Shown here: positions 25,332 to 34,672 of the stretch, one piece after another
How the letters are laid out: each line of letters begins with the position of its first letter
Position numbering within the stretch: the first letter of the stretch is position 1
DNA from: an uncultured Lachnospiraceae bacterium
GTDB taxonomy: Bacteria > Bacillota > Clostridia > Lachnospirales > Anaerotignaceae
Assembly: GCA_944381395.1 (NCBI GenBank)
Contig: CALWKY010000060.1
Coordinates: forward strand, 1-64,000
Reading direction: 5' to 3'
Length of the DNA stretch: 64,000 bases
Made by a program: the position numbers and the translations under genes
The notes under the pieces: generated by a model
Told to the model about the DNA's origin: nothing
The model's database searches: none
What the model saw: the letters and a program-made list of their open reading frames with translations, nothing else

Positions 25332-26429
25332 ATGCAGCCATTATTTCATATCCACGGCGGAGATTTAGACGCCATCGAAAAAGCTTACGGCATTCCCAAA
25401 GGAGAAATTTCCGATTTCAGCGGAAACATTAATCCTTTAGGATTTCCCAAAGAAGTCTGGGCAGAAATGGCAAAACATCCAGAACTGGCTTCCACCTATC
25501 CCGATAAACGCTACACCGCCTTAAAAGAAGCCATTGCCGGCTACACCGGCGCAAAAGCAGAACATGTGGTAGTAGGCAACGGTTCTACAGAACTGATTCG
25601 CGCTTTCATCCAGACTGCTGACGCAAAAAACAGCATCATTTTAGGTCCTGCCTACTCGGAATATGAACGGGAAATTACTTTGGCAGGTGGTCATTTTACC
25701 TATTTCCCGCTGAAAGAAGAAGATGGATTCCAATTACAGGTAGACCGTCTGTTGGAAGCATTGACCGAAGATGTGGGGCTTTTTGTAGCATGCAACCCTA
25801 ACAATCCCACCGGCACCGCCATTTCCACTGCTGATTTGGAACGGATTTTTGCCCACTGCAAAGAAAAACAGATCTCCGTCATGATTGACGAAACATACAT
25901 TGAATTTGCCATTGATCCTGCAGTCATTTGCGCCATTGCTTTGACTGCAAAGTATGATAATGTATTTGTCATTCGGGGCATTTCCAAGTTTTTTGCCGCA
26001 CCTGGTCTGCGCTTGGGTTATGGTACCAGCAGCAGCGAGACATTCCTGTCTTTATTGGCAAAAAAACAAGACCCTTGGAACGTAAGCAGCCCCGCTGCAT
26101 TCGCAGGAGAACGGTTATTTTCCCAAACAGAATTCCACCGCCAAACCAGAGAATTGATTCTCTCCGAACGGCAAAAAGCCATGGAAGAACTGTCAACCTG
26201 GAAAAATATTCAGGCATACCCTTCTTCTTCCAACTTTATCCTGCTCCATCTTTTAACGGATAAAATTACTTCTGCAGAAATCTTTGATGTACTGATTCGT
26301 AAAAAAATGCTCATTCGTGACGCGTCTACGTTTACATTCCTGGATCAAAGTTATCTGCGGTTCTGTATTTTGACACCGGAAGAAAATACTGCCATGTTAC
26401 AGGAATTGAAAAAACTGGTAGAAGACTAA
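25332..26429 (+). CDS. PLP aminotransferase, CobD / HisC-like
   Basis: 365-residue class I/II aminotransferase-fold enzyme. The N-terminus HGGDLDAIEKAYGI, then ISDFSGNINPLGFP is characteristic of L-threonine-O-3-phosphate decarboxylase (CobD) and its relatives. VGNGSTELI binds the PLP phosphate, NPNNPTGT and MIDETYIEF bind the ring, and the PLP lysine is in IRGISKFFAAPGLRLGYG. No cobalamin or histidine genes are adjacent, so CobD, histidinol-phosphate aminotransferase or another aminotransferase remain open. RBS AAAGAGG. Confidence 0.8.
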   Translation: MQPLFHIHGGDLDAIEKAYGIPKGEISDFSGNINPLGFPKEVWAEMAKHPELASTYPDKRYTALKEAIAGYTGAKAEHVVVGNGSTELIRAFIQTADAKNSIILGPAYSEYEREITLAGGHFTYFPLKEEDGFQLQVDRLLEALTEDVGLFVACNPNNPTGTAISTADLERIFAHCKEKQISVMIDETYIEFAIDPAVICAIALTAKYDNVFVIRGISKFFAAPGLRLGYGTSSSETFLSLLAKKQDPWNVSSPAAFAGERLFSQTEFHRQTRELILSERQKAMEELSTWKNIQAYPSSSNFILLHLLTDKITSAEIFDVLIRKKMLIRDASTFTFLDQSYLRFCILTPEENTAMLQELKKLVED

Positions 26430-26520
26430 TCATACAAAATCTTCCACGCTTTTTCTCAAAAAAGCCACATATATTAAATGAAACTGCAACAAGACGGAAG
26501 GAAAGGAGGACACAAGCACC

Positions 26521-26892
26521 ATGCAGCCAAAACCAGATGAAATACGAGAAATGCTCTCCGCAATCCGTCTTGCTTTACGCCAAGATCAGCAGGCACGCCC
26601 CGCGCAGCTTGCATTTTTCAATGAGGACAGCTATCTTTCTTATTTATGGAATTTACCCTGTCAAGGCAGAACCATCGGGCAAGCCATTGAAGCACTTTCC
26701 GGCTGTATTCCTATTATGGTTTCTGCCCAGCGCCTGCCTGCCCTTCTGCTGCAGTATGATCAGCAGCGTGCCATTTCCATGGCAGCCCAAAAAGAATTTT
26801 TATTGCAGCTTGCGAAATCTGTGGAAAATGATGCGCGCTGGGACAGCTTATTGGCTACCTGCATACAGATCTCCATCGGCACGGTGGAATAA
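26521..26892 (+). CDS. Hypothetical protein
   Basis: 123 residues, predicted mostly helical, no membrane segment or signal peptide. The strong site AAAGGAGGAC precedes its ATG, and it ends 13 nt before the radical SAM gene, so it is likely part of that operon. No family is recognised. Small helical partner genes of this sort may be lineage-specific. Confidence 0.65.
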   Translation: MQPKPDEIREMLSAIRLALRQDQQARPAQLAFFNEDSYLSYLWNLPCQGRTIGQAIEALSGCIPIMVSAQRLPALLLQYDQQRAISMAAQKEFLLQLAKSVENDARWDSLLATCIQISIGTVE

Positions 26893-26905
26893 AGGAGGAA
26901 TGTTT

Positions 26906-27823
26906 GTGGAAGAAAAGCGTTACCGCGCCATCAGCGATTGTTATCGTGAAAAGTTTGGCGGCAAAGTGGCAAAAATCGCTTTAGACGGTGGATTTACCTG
27001 TCCTACTCGGGATGGAAGCCTCGGAACAGGCGGCTGTATCTTTTGCAGCGGTCGCGGCAGCGGAGATTTTGCGTCTTCCCGCCTGCTGTCCATCACAGAG
27101 CAGATTCATCAAGGGAAAACCCAAACTGCGAAAAAATGGACGCCGGTAGGCTACATCGCTTACTTTCAGGCGTTTACCAATACATACGCCCCTGTTTCTA
27201 TCCTGCGGGCAAAATATGAAGAAGCCCTTGCCTGTGACGGCATTTTGGGTCTGTCCATTGCTACCCGTCCGGACTGTCTTTCGGAAGAAATATTGGATCT
27301 GCTGGAAGAAATCAATGAGAAAACATCCCTTTGGGTAGAACTTGGTCTGCAAAGCGCAAAGGAAGAAACCGCTGCTTTTATCCGCAGAGGCTATTCCACT
27401 GCCGTATTTGACGAATCGGTCCGTGCATTGGCAAAACGAAATATTTCTGTAGTCGCCCACCTGATACTGGGGCTTCCGAAAGAAACAGAAAATGACCTGC
27501 TGGATACCATCCATCATATTAACAGGCTGCCTTTAGAAGGGGTAAAATTGCAGCTGCTCCATATTCTAAAGGATACAGATTTAGCGGCACTATGGGAAGC
27601 CGGGCAAGTACCTGTTTTATCAGAAGAAGAATACCTCTTACAGCTTTGCGCCGCCATTTCCCATTTACGCGAGGATATTACCATCCACCGCCTTACCGGC
27701 GATGGTCCCAGACAGCTTTTGCTGGCACCTTTGTGGAGTTTGAACAAAAAACAGGTGCGAAACCATCTGGCAAAAAAATTAAAGGAAGAAAACATCTATC
27801 AGGGTATGTTCTATTCTCCTTGA
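26906..27823 (+). CDS. TIGR01212-family radical SAM protein
   Basis: 305 residues. The unusual cluster motif is CPTRDGSLGTGGCIFC (C-x11-C-x2-C), with further family features YFQAFTNTYAP, GLSIATRPDC and VELGLQSAKEETA. This is the YhcC-like group of radical SAM enzymes, related to Elp3/coproporphyrinogen-oxidase-like folds; its substrate is not established. GTG at 26906 is preferred since AAAGGAGG ends 7 nt before it; the ATG at 26900 is too close. Confidence 0.87.
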   Translation: MEEKRYRAISDCYREKFGGKVAKIALDGGFTCPTRDGSLGTGGCIFCSGRGSGDFASSRLLSITEQIHQGKTQTAKKWTPVGYIAYFQAFTNTYAPVSILRAKYEEALACDGILGLSIATRPDCLSEEILDLLEEINEKTSLWVELGLQSAKEETAAFIRRGYSTAVFDESVRALAKRNISVVAHLILGLPKETENDLLDTIHHINRLPLEGVKLQLLHILKDTDLAALWEAGQVPVLSEEEYLLQLCAAISHLREDITIHRLTGDGPRQLLLAPLWSLNKKQVRNHLAKKLKEENIYQGMFYSP

Positions 27824-27968
27824 AAATAGGGAAAATCAGCATTTCCCCTATTGCGTAATGGCAACAGCAAAGATATAATATTCTACATCAGACAAAATAC
27901 GGCAAAACATGACTCTAAAAATTTACGTTCTGTGGTTTTACCAAATAAAGCAGCAAAGGAGCAGTACC

Positions 27969-28583
27969 ATGAGTGAAAATACCCAACAGCTTGCAGAACA
28001 TAAACTGATCATTCTCCATTTAGTGCAGAAAATGGGGATTCCCCTTGCCAACAGTGAAATCTGTCAGTTTCTACTGGAAAAAAATTATATGGATTACTTT
28101 GCTGTGCAGGAATATCTGGCAGAGTTAGTAGAAGCTGGCTGGCTGGATATGACCAAAGAGCAGAATAATACCCGCTATAGCTTAACCGGAGAAGGAGAAG
28201 AAGTGCTGATGCTTTTTATGAACCGGATTAGTGAAAAGGCGAAAAAAGAAATTTATATCTATGCACAGGAAAACCAAAGCCGTATCCGTGCGGAATACGC
28301 TGTCACTGCCAATTATTTTCCTGAGGTCAACAATGACTATTTAGTCAAATGCGGATTGTGTGACCAGAACGGCTCCACTTTAATGGAAGTCAGCGTAATG
28401 GTTGCCAACAAAGAGCAGGCACAACTGATCAGCCAAAACTGGAAAAAACATATTGCTTCTCTCTATGGAAAAATTATGTTTTCTTTAGTCAGCCCTGATG
28501 ACGAACAGTTTCCTTTGGAATACTTCTTGGCAAAAGAAGAATGTTTCCCCAAAGAAGAAGCGGAAAAATCAGAAGATGCATAA
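27969..28583 (+). CDS. DUF4364 family protein
   Basis: 204 residues. Residues 10-80 form a winged-helix fold (HKLIILHLVQKMGIPLANSEICQFLLEKNYMDYF, AVQEYLAELVEAGWL), with RYSLTGEGEEVLMLF as wing and third helix; the rest contains EVSVMVANKEQAQLISQNW and ends acidic. This is the clostridial DUF4364 family, presumed DNA-binding but uncharacterised. ATG at 27969 follows AAAGGAG. Terminator at 28588-28647. Confidence 0.82.
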   Translation: MSENTQQLAEHKLIILHLVQKMGIPLANSEICQFLLEKNYMDYFAVQEYLAELVEAGWLDMTKEQNNTRYSLTGEGEEVLMLFMNRISEKAKKEIYIYAQENQSRIRAEYAVTANYFPEVNNDYLVKCGLCDQNGSTLMEVSVMVANKEQAQLISQNWKKHIASLYGKIMFSLVSPDDEQFPLEYFLAKEECFPKEEAEKSEDA

Positions 28584-28587
28584 AAAA

Positions 28588-28647
28588 GAACCGTATTGCG
28601 TGTTCTTTGTCTCTACTGGACGAAGAAAGGCAATACGGTTTTTTCTT
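28588..28647. terminator. Bidirectional terminator between DUF4364 and rubredoxin-fusion genes
   Basis: AACCGTATTGC (28589-28599) pairs with GCAATACGGTT (28630-28640) across a 30-nt loop that itself can fold weakly; A-run before and TTTTTTCTT after. Confidence 0.75.
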
Positions 28648-28658
28648 GTTTTCAAATA

Positions 28659-29255
28659 TTATTTCCGATGAAAGTGTTCCGGACCAACATGGCAGATGGG
28701 ACAGGTAAAGTCCGCCGGCAGTTCTTCCCCTTCATACACATAGCCACATACATCACATACCCAAAGGGTCTTTCCCGCAACAGTCTTAATCTGCATCAGT
28801 TCCTCTTTATGTTTCTGATAGTAGCCATATGTCATAGGCTCTACAGCCTTAAATTTATCACCCTCCACCATTTTACCAATAAACAGGGTATGGGTCTCAT
28901 TTTCTATTGTATCCACCTTTTCCAGAATCATATAGCCCAAAGCATCCGGCAAAATAGGAAGACCTTCCACCAATTCTGTTTTGGCATGGGCAAACTTATC
29001 ATAATCCCGCATGGAGTGGAAACCAAAGGTACGGATAATTTCCGGGTCCACATCCAGTCCCAGCACAGAAATGGCAAAGCGGTTTTGCTGGTGGAGCACT
29101 TCATTGGTATAATTCTGCTTCATCACTGCCACTGCAATGAGAGGTTCCTCCCCTGCGGAAATCTGGCTTACCGCATCCACGCAGCAGCCTGCACCCACTG
29201 TCGTCAGTACATACATGCCCTGGGAAATATCCCATGTAATCCGTTTATTTTTCAT
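28659..29255 (-). CDS. Flavin reductase-rubredoxin fusion protein
   Basis: 198 residues. The first 145 form an FMN-binding flavoredoxin/flavin-reductase split barrel (GMYVLTTVGAGCCVDAVSQIS, PLIAVAVMKQNYTNEVL). The C-terminus is a rubredoxin with both iron-binding pairs: CDVCGYVYEG and CPICHVGPEHF. This matches the architecture of Hrb-type proteins, which pass electrons from NADH systems to flavodiiron proteins for O2 or NO removal in anaerobes; the partner is not in the window. ATG at 29255 follows AAAAGGAGGTT. Confidence 0.87.
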   Translation of the reverse strand: MKNKRITWDISQGMYVLTTVGAGCCVDAVSQISAGEEPLIAVAVMKQNYTNEVLHQQNRFAISVLGLDVDPEIIRTFGFHSMRDYDKFAHAKTELVEGLPILPDALGYMILEKVDTIENETHTLFIGKMVEGDKFKAVEPMTYGYYQKHKEELMQIKTVAGKTLWVCDVCGYVYEGEELPADFTCPICHVGPEHFHRK

Positions 29256-29382
29256 ACCGATCCAACCTCCTTTTCTTGATATACAATGGGTCATAAAGTC
29301 TTTTTTCCCAAAAAATCACACATTTATTATTTCCGGAAAAAACGGCATTTATTTTCTTTTTCCTCTCATTTTATGGTAACAA

Positions 29383-29425
29383 TGAAAAAAGATCCTGTCA
29401 ATGGAAAACCCATAGACAGGATCGA
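29383..29425 (-). terminator. Terminator of ileS
   Basis: GATCCTGTC (29391-29399) pairs with GACAGGATC (29415-29423); on the minus strand followed by TTTTTTC, 10 nt after the ileS stop. Confidence 0.82.
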
Positions 29426-29434
29426 AAATATAAA

Positions 29435-32400
29435 TTATACTCTTGCCACACCTAACGTTACAGTCTCGCCATTGATATTCCATTCCTTAGAAAGCTCGCC
29501 GCCCACACCAGCTACGACGCGAACAGCCAGTACATCGGAAGCGATGTCATATTTGGAGAAGATTGTCTCAATCTTTTCACTGCCAACATGGAATACGGTA
29601 ATGCGGTCTGTTACCTCAAAACCAGCTTCCTTACGCATGGTCTGGATCTTGCTGACAATCTCACGTACAAAGCCTTCTTCGATCAGTTCCGGTGTCAGGT
29701 TGGTATCCAGCACAACGGTCAAGGTATTATTGCCGCCGGAAACAAAGCCATCCTTTTCTTTTGTATCTACCAGCACATCATCCATAGCCAGTGTAACTGC
29801 ACTACCGTCTACGTTAAAGGTTGCCTCACCCTTTTCACGCAATTCTGCCATAAAGGCATTGCCGTCTACTTCTTTCAGATAAGCGCCGATAGCAGGTACC
29901 AGTTTGCCATACTTTTTGCCCAAAGTACGCAGCTGAGGCTTAAAGGTAAAGGTGGTAAATGCTTCTACCTCATCGGTAAACTCTACGCTCTTTACATTCA
30001 GCTCGTCTTCCATGATTTCCACAAAGTATGCAGGCAATACTTTTTCTGCCTTTACAAACATCTTTGCAATGGGCTGACGGTTCTTGATACCGGAAGTATT
30101 ACGCACTTCACGGCCAGCCTTTACAATCTTCAATACTTCATCCATATTTTCTTCCAGTTCCAGATCAATCTGGTCTTCCTGTGCCACAGGGAAATCACAC
30201 AGATGGATGGATTCCGGTGCGTTAGGATCCAAGTTGCGTACCAGATTCTGATACATATTTTCTGTCATGAAAGGAATCATGGGTGCAGCTGCCTTTGCTA
30301 TAGTAACCAAAGCGGTATACAATGTCATATAAGCATTAACCTTATCCTGCTCCATGCCAGGCGCCCAGAAACGTTCTCTGCTGCGGCGCACGTACCAGTT
30401 GCTCATATCATCCACAAAGTCTTCCAGGGCTCTGCCTGCTTCGGGGATACGATAGTGCTCCAGGTTATCATCTACTGCCTTTACCATGGAGTGCATCTTA
30501 GAGAGCAGCCACCGATCCATAACAGACAGCTTGTCATACTCCAGTGCATGCTTGGTGGGGTCAAACTGGTCAATTTCTGCGTACAGCACATAGAATGCAT
30601 AGGTATTCCACAGGGTACCCATGAATTTATTCTGACCTTCTGTTACTGCCTTGCCATAGAAACGGTTGGGCAGCCAAGGTGCGCTGTTGGTGTAGAAATA
30701 CCAACGGATCGCATCAGCGCCATAAGTCTTCAGGGCATCAAAAGGATCTACGGCATTGCCTTTAGACTTACTCATCTTCTGGCCGTTTTCATCCTGTACG
30801 TGACCCAAAACGATAACGTTTTCATAGGAAGGCTTATTAAACAGCAAGGTAGATACTGCCAACAGAGAGTAGAACCAACCTCTGGTCTGGTCCACTGCTT
30901 CGGAGATAAACTGTGCAGGGAACTGCTGTTCAAAGAGATCCTTATTTTCAAAAGGATAGTGATGCTGTGCAAAAGGCATGGAACCGGAGTCGAACCAGCA
31001 GTCAATTACCTCAGGCACACGCTTCATTTTCTTGCCACAGTGAGGGCAGGTCAGTTCAAAGGCATCGATATACGGACGGTGCAGTTCTACGGTTAATGCC
31101 TTTTCATCACCGGTCATCTCGAACAGTTCCTGACGGCTGCCGATGGAATGGGTATAACCACACTCGCACTCCCAGATGTTCAAAGGAGTACCCCAATAAC
31201 GGTTTCTGGAAATACCCCAATCCTGTACGTTCTCAATCCAGTCACCGAAACGTCCCTTACCAATACTCTTGGGAATCCAGTTGATCTGGTTGTTATTGTG
31301 AACCAGATCGTCCCGCACAGCGGTCATCTTGATGAACCAAGATTCTCTTGCATAATAGATCAGAGGGGTATCACATCTCCAGCAATGAGGATATTCGTGC
31401 TCGATCTTCGGCGCGTCAAAGAGCAGACCTCTTGCTTCCAGATCTTTCAAAACTTCAGGATCTGCGCTGACAGCGGGAGGATTCTTTTCCAGTTCAGCCT
31501 GAGAAGGCTTTGCGCGCATACCGGCAAAAGGTGTTTCCGGGCTCATAACACCCTTCTCATCTACAAATTTTACCAGAGGCAGGTCATACTTTCTGCCAAC
31601 ACGGGCATCGTCTTCACCAAACGCAGGCGCAATGTGTACAATACCAGTACCATCGGACATGGATACATAGTCATCACACAGAATAAAGTGTGCCTTCTTA
31701 TGCTGTTTTTCCGCTTCTGCCGCAGCACATTCATACAGAGAAACGTATTCTTTATATTCCAGATCCTTACCTACGAAAGTTTCCAGCACCTCATAAGCAG
31801 GGGTATCTTCTGTCTTCAGTTTGCCCAGCACAGTATCCAGCAGCGCTTCTGCCAGATAATAGGTATATCCATCTGCAGCCTTTACTTTTACATAAGTTTC
31901 CGCAGGGTTTACGCAAAGACCTACGTTAGAGCAAAGGGTCCAAGGGGTGGTGGTCCATGCCAAGAAGTAAGCATCTTCGCCCTTTACCTGGAAGCGAACC
32001 ACCGCAGAGCGTTCCTTCAAAGTCTTATACCCCTGTGCCACTTCCTGTGCGGACAGTGGGGTACCGCAGCGAGGGCAGTAAGGTACAATCTTAAAGCCTT
32101 TATAGAGCAGTTTCTTTTTCCAGATTTCCTTCAAAGCCCACCATTCAGACTCGATAAAAGTGTCATCATATGTGACATAAGGGTGGTCCATATCCGCCCA
32201 GAAACCAACCGTACTGGAGAAATCTTCCCACATACCCTTATATTTCCAAACACTTTCCTTGCATTTCTGGATAAAAGGCTCCATGCCGTATTCTTCAATC
32301 TGCTCCTTACCATCCAAGCCCAGCATTTTTTCTACTTCCAGCTCTACCGGCAGACCGTGGGTATCCCAACCAGCCTTACGGGGAACCATATAACCCTTCA

Positions 32401-32620
32401 TGGTACGATAACGAGGGATCATATCTTTAATTACACGGGTCAGCACATGACCGATGTGGGGTTTACCATTTGCGGTAGGAGGGCCATCATAGAATGTAAA
32501 TACTGGTGCGCCTTCTCTTGCTTTAATACTCTTTTCAAAAATATCGTTGTCTTTCCAGAACTTCTCAACTTTTCCTTCTCTTTCGACGAAGTTCATATTG
32601 CTTGAGACTTTGTCATACAT
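29435..32620 (-). CDS. ileS: Isoleucine--tRNA ligase, type 2 (eukaryote-like)
   Basis: Charges tRNA-Ile. 1061 residues, longer than the about 920-930 of type 1 IleS. Class I signatures: KPHIGHVL near residue 55 and KMSKSKGN near residue 600; the editing domain lies between (WTTTPWTLCSN, DGTGIVHIAPAFGEDD). The N-terminal FYDGPPTANGKPHIGHVL and the overall length fit the type 2 enzymes, a group known for low mupirocin sensitivity. The C-terminal zinc cysteine pattern of type 1 enzymes is absent. RBS GAAGGAGGA. It is preceded by a T-box leader with an ATC specifier. Confidence 0.95.
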   Translation of the reverse strand: MYDKVSSNMNFVEREGKVEKFWKDNDIFEKSIKAREGAPVFTFYDGPPTANGKPHIGHVLTRVIKDMIPRYRTMKGYMVPRKAGWDTHGLPVELEVEKMLGLDGKEQIEEYGMEPFIQKCKESVWKYKGMWEDFSSTVGFWADMDHPYVTYDDTFIESEWWALKEIWKKKLLYKGFKIVPYCPRCGTPLSAQEVAQGYKTLKERSAVVRFQVKGEDAYFLAWTTTPWTLCSNVGLCVNPAETYVKVKAADGYTYYLAEALLDTVLGKLKTEDTPAYEVLETFVGKDLEYKEYVSLYECAAAEAEKQHKKAHFILCDDYVSMSDGTGIVHIAPAFGEDDARVGRKYDLPLVKFVDEKGVMSPETPFAGMRAKPSQAELEKNPPAVSADPEVLKDLEARGLLFDAPKIEHEYPHCWRCDTPLIYYARESWFIKMTAVRDDLVHNNNQINWIPKSIGKGRFGDWIENVQDWGISRNRYWGTPLNIWECECGYTHSIGSRQELFEMTGDEKALTVELHRPYIDAFELTCPHCGKKMKRVPEVIDCWFDSGSMPFAQHHYPFENKDLFEQQFPAQFISEAVDQTRGWFYSLLAVSTLLFNKPSYENVIVLGHVQDENGQKMSKSKGNAVDPFDALKTYGADAIRWYFYTNSAPWLPNRFYGKAVTEGQNKFMGTLWNTYAFYVLYAEIDQFDPTKHALEYDKLSVMDRWLLSKMHSMVKAVDDNLEHYRIPEAGRALEDFVDDMSNWYVRRSRERFWAPGMEQDKVNAYMTLYTALVTIAKAAAPMIPFMTENMYQNLVRNLDPNAPESIHLCDFPVAQEDQIDLELEENMDEVLKIVKAGREVRNTSGIKNRQPIAKMFVKAEKVLPAYFVEIMEDELNVKSVEFTDEVEAFTTFTFKPQLRTLGKKYGKLVPAIGAYLKEVDGNAFMAELREKGEATFNVDGSAVTLAMDDVLVDTKEKDGFVSGGNNTLTVVLDTNLTPELIEEGFVREIVSKIQTMRKEAGFEVTDRITVFHVGSEKIETIFSKYDIASDVLAVRVVAGVGGELSKEWNINGETVTLGVARV

Positions 32621-32679
32621 GAAAAAAATCCTCCTTCAATTCTTTTTCTTTTCTGCACAATCCGCGAAAAATGAAACCA

Positions 32680-32966
32680 ATAAAAAAAGTCCTTCCATCC
32701 ACTACAGGACGAAAGAACCGCGTTACCACCTGAATTGATAAGCCCCAAATACTTATCCACCTTAGCAGCACCACCATCATGGCGCTTCTCCTGTAACGAA
32801 GGGGTATCGTCAGATTCTACTAAGCCAAAACTGCCTTTTGATCTGCCGCTCGGGAGGGATCTTCCACACTTGTCCTGGCGCCGGGCTCACACCAAATTGT
32901 CCCGACTCTCTGCAGCCATTTTTACAAGGTCTACTGTCTCCGTCATTGCGTTTCATCTTTCTTTAC
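32680..32966 (-). promoter_or_regulatory. T-box leader of ileS
   Basis: On the minus strand the T-box core GGTGGTAACGCGG lies at 32718-32731. The terminator hairpin (GTCCT...AGGAC around 32686-32710) is followed by seven T residues. Upstream are stem I with the GCAGAGAG element and a likely specifier loop GGAAGATCCC, whose ATC codon (32858-32860) is the isoleucine codon. Uncharged tRNA-Ile is expected to stabilise the antiterminator and switch ileS on. Boundaries are approximate. Confidence 0.92.
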
Positions 32967-32972
32967 CCGCCC

Positions 32973-33001
32973 ATTATACAAGAGGAAAATATGTTTGTAA
33001 A
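32973..33001 (-). promoter_or_regulatory. Sigma-A type promoter of the T-box-ileS transcript
   Basis: TTTACA (32996-33001) and TATAAT (32973-32978) on the minus strand with a 17-nt spacer. Confidence 0.82.
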
Positions 33002-33059
33002 GGCTTTTTTCTTATTCCGCAGAAACTTTTCCTCTAAAGAAACTATATGTGGGATGTAT

Positions 33060-33088
33060 TTGCTTTTTCCTGGAAAGAAGCGTATAAT
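33060..33088 (+). promoter_or_regulatory. Sigma-A type promoter of pncB
   Basis: TTGCTT (33060-33065) and TATAAT (33083-33088) with a 17-nt spacer, 80 nt before the start codon. Confidence 0.72.
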
Positions 33089-33168
33089 AAAAACCCACTA
33101 CAAAGCATATGAAAATGGAATTTGCAACACTGTATAGATACATTTTATGAAAAAAGGAGGTTATTTTC

Positions 33169-34626
33169 ATGGATAAAGAAAACCTGACCCTTCTGACGGA
33201 TCTATACCAGCTGACGATGATGCAGGGCTATTTAGACAGCGGTATCCATCAAAAAGAAGTGGTCTTTGACCTGTTCTACCGGCAGAATCCCTGTGAAAAC
33301 GGATTCGCCATCACGGCAGGTTTACAGCAAGCCATCGAGTATATCAAGAACCTGCATTTTTCTGAAAGTGATTTGGATTATCTTCGTTCCTTAGGGATTT
33401 TCCAGGAAAAATTTCTTGCGTATTTAAAGGATTTTTCCTTCCACGGAGAAATTTATGCCATTCCGGAAGGCACTGTGGTTTTCCCCAAAGAACCTCTGGT
33501 GCGGGTAAAAGCGCCTGTCATTGAAGCGCAGCTGGTGGAAACAGCGTTATTGACCATCATCAACCATCAAAGCCTCATTGCCACGAAAGCATCCCGTGTT
33601 TGCTGGGCAGCTCAAGGCGATCCTGTACTGGAGTTTGGTCTGAGACGTGCCCAAGGTCCCGACGCTGGTACGTTAGGCGCCAGAGCCGCCATGATCGGCG
33701 GTTGTGCCGCCACCAGCAATGTATTAACTGGCAAGCTCTTTGACGTACCTGTCCGCGGTACCCATGCCCACAGCTGGGTCATGAGTTTTCCTGATGAACT
33801 GACCGCATTTCGGGAATACGCCAGACTGTTTCCTGATGCATGCTGTTTATTAGTAGATACCTATGACACACTGAAAAGTGGCGTACCCCATGCCATTCAG
33901 GTTTTTGATGAAATGAAGGCTGCCGGTATCCAGCTGAAAAACTATGGGATTCGCTTAGACAGCGGCGACTTGGCATATCTTTCCAAGCGTGCCAGAGCTA
34001 TGCTGGATGAAGCAGGATATCCCGATGCGGTCATCAGTGCTTCCAGTGATCTGGATGAATTTCTGGTGCAATCCCTGAAAAACCAAGGTGCCGCCATCGC
34101 TCAATGGGGAATTGGCACCAAAATGATTACATGCAGTGACTGTCCTTCTTTTGGCGGCGTTTATAAAATGTCCGCAGAAGATAGAGGCGATGGTACCTTT
34201 GAGCCGAAAATCAAGCTTTCTGACAATCCGGAAAAAATCACCAATCCCGGTATCAAAAAAGTATTCCGTATCTATGACAAAGAAAGCGGAAAGGTAAAGG
34301 CTGATCTGATTGCTTTGGAAGAAGAAACCATTGATACCCACAAAGAACTGTTTTTGTTTGACCCGGAAGCCACTTGGAAACAGATGACTTTGGCGCCGGA
34401 CAGCTATACGGTACGGGAATTATTGGTCCCTGTTTTTGTAGACGGAACGTGCGTTTATCAGTCTCCCTCTGTGATGGAAATCCGGGATTACTGCCAGAAA
34501 GAGCAAAATTCCCTTTGGGATGAATACCGCAGACTGCGTTATCCACACACACTGCCGGTAGACCTTTCCCAGAAGTTATATGACCTGAAAATGGGCTTAA
34601 TCAAAAAAATGCGGGGCGAAAGTTAA
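33169..34626 (+). CDS. pncB: Nicotinate phosphoribosyltransferase
   Basis: 485-residue enzyme of NAD salvage: nicotinate + PRPP + ATP to nicotinate mononucleotide. The N-terminus LLTDLYQLTMMQGYL is a hallmark; FGLRRAQGPDAG, the phosphorylated-histidine region GTHAHSWVMSF, VDTYDTLKSG and RLDSGDLAYLS follow in order. The length fits the long Gram-positive type with a C-terminal extension. AAAGGAGGTT precedes ATG. Monocistronic; terminator at 34639-34672. Confidence 0.93.
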   Translation: MDKENLTLLTDLYQLTMMQGYLDSGIHQKEVVFDLFYRQNPCENGFAITAGLQQAIEYIKNLHFSESDLDYLRSLGIFQEKFLAYLKDFSFHGEIYAIPEGTVVFPKEPLVRVKAPVIEAQLVETALLTIINHQSLIATKASRVCWAAQGDPVLEFGLRRAQGPDAGTLGARAAMIGGCAATSNVLTGKLFDVPVRGTHAHSWVMSFPDELTAFREYARLFPDACCLLVDTYDTLKSGVPHAIQVFDEMKAAGIQLKNYGIRLDSGDLAYLSKRARAMLDEAGYPDAVISASSDLDEFLVQSLKNQGAAIAQWGIGTKMITCSDCPSFGGVYKMSAEDRGDGTFEPKIKLSDNPEKITNPGIKKVFRIYDKESGKVKADLIALEEETIDTHKELFLFDPEATWKQMTLAPDSYTVRELLVPVFVDGTCVYQSPSVMEIRDYCQKEQNSLWDEYRRLRYPHTLPVDLSQKLYDLKMGLIKKMRGES

Positions 34627-34638
34627 ATTTTTCTATCA

Positions 34639-34672
34639 AAAACGCTGTAGTGGTTTACTACAGCGTTTTTGA
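34639..34672. terminator. Bidirectional terminator overlapping the phosphoesterase stop codon
   Basis: AAAACGCTGTAG (34639-34650) pairs with CTACAGCGTTTT (34658-34669). The minus-strand gene's stop codon (34658-34660) is the first codon of the right arm, an economical arrangement. Confidence 0.85.

Noticed and set aside
29588-32605. Two long plus-strand frames of about 500 codons each
   Set aside because: They are antisense to ileS, lack ribosome sites and show odd composition (rich in Cys, His, Phe); they arise from codon bias of the real gene.
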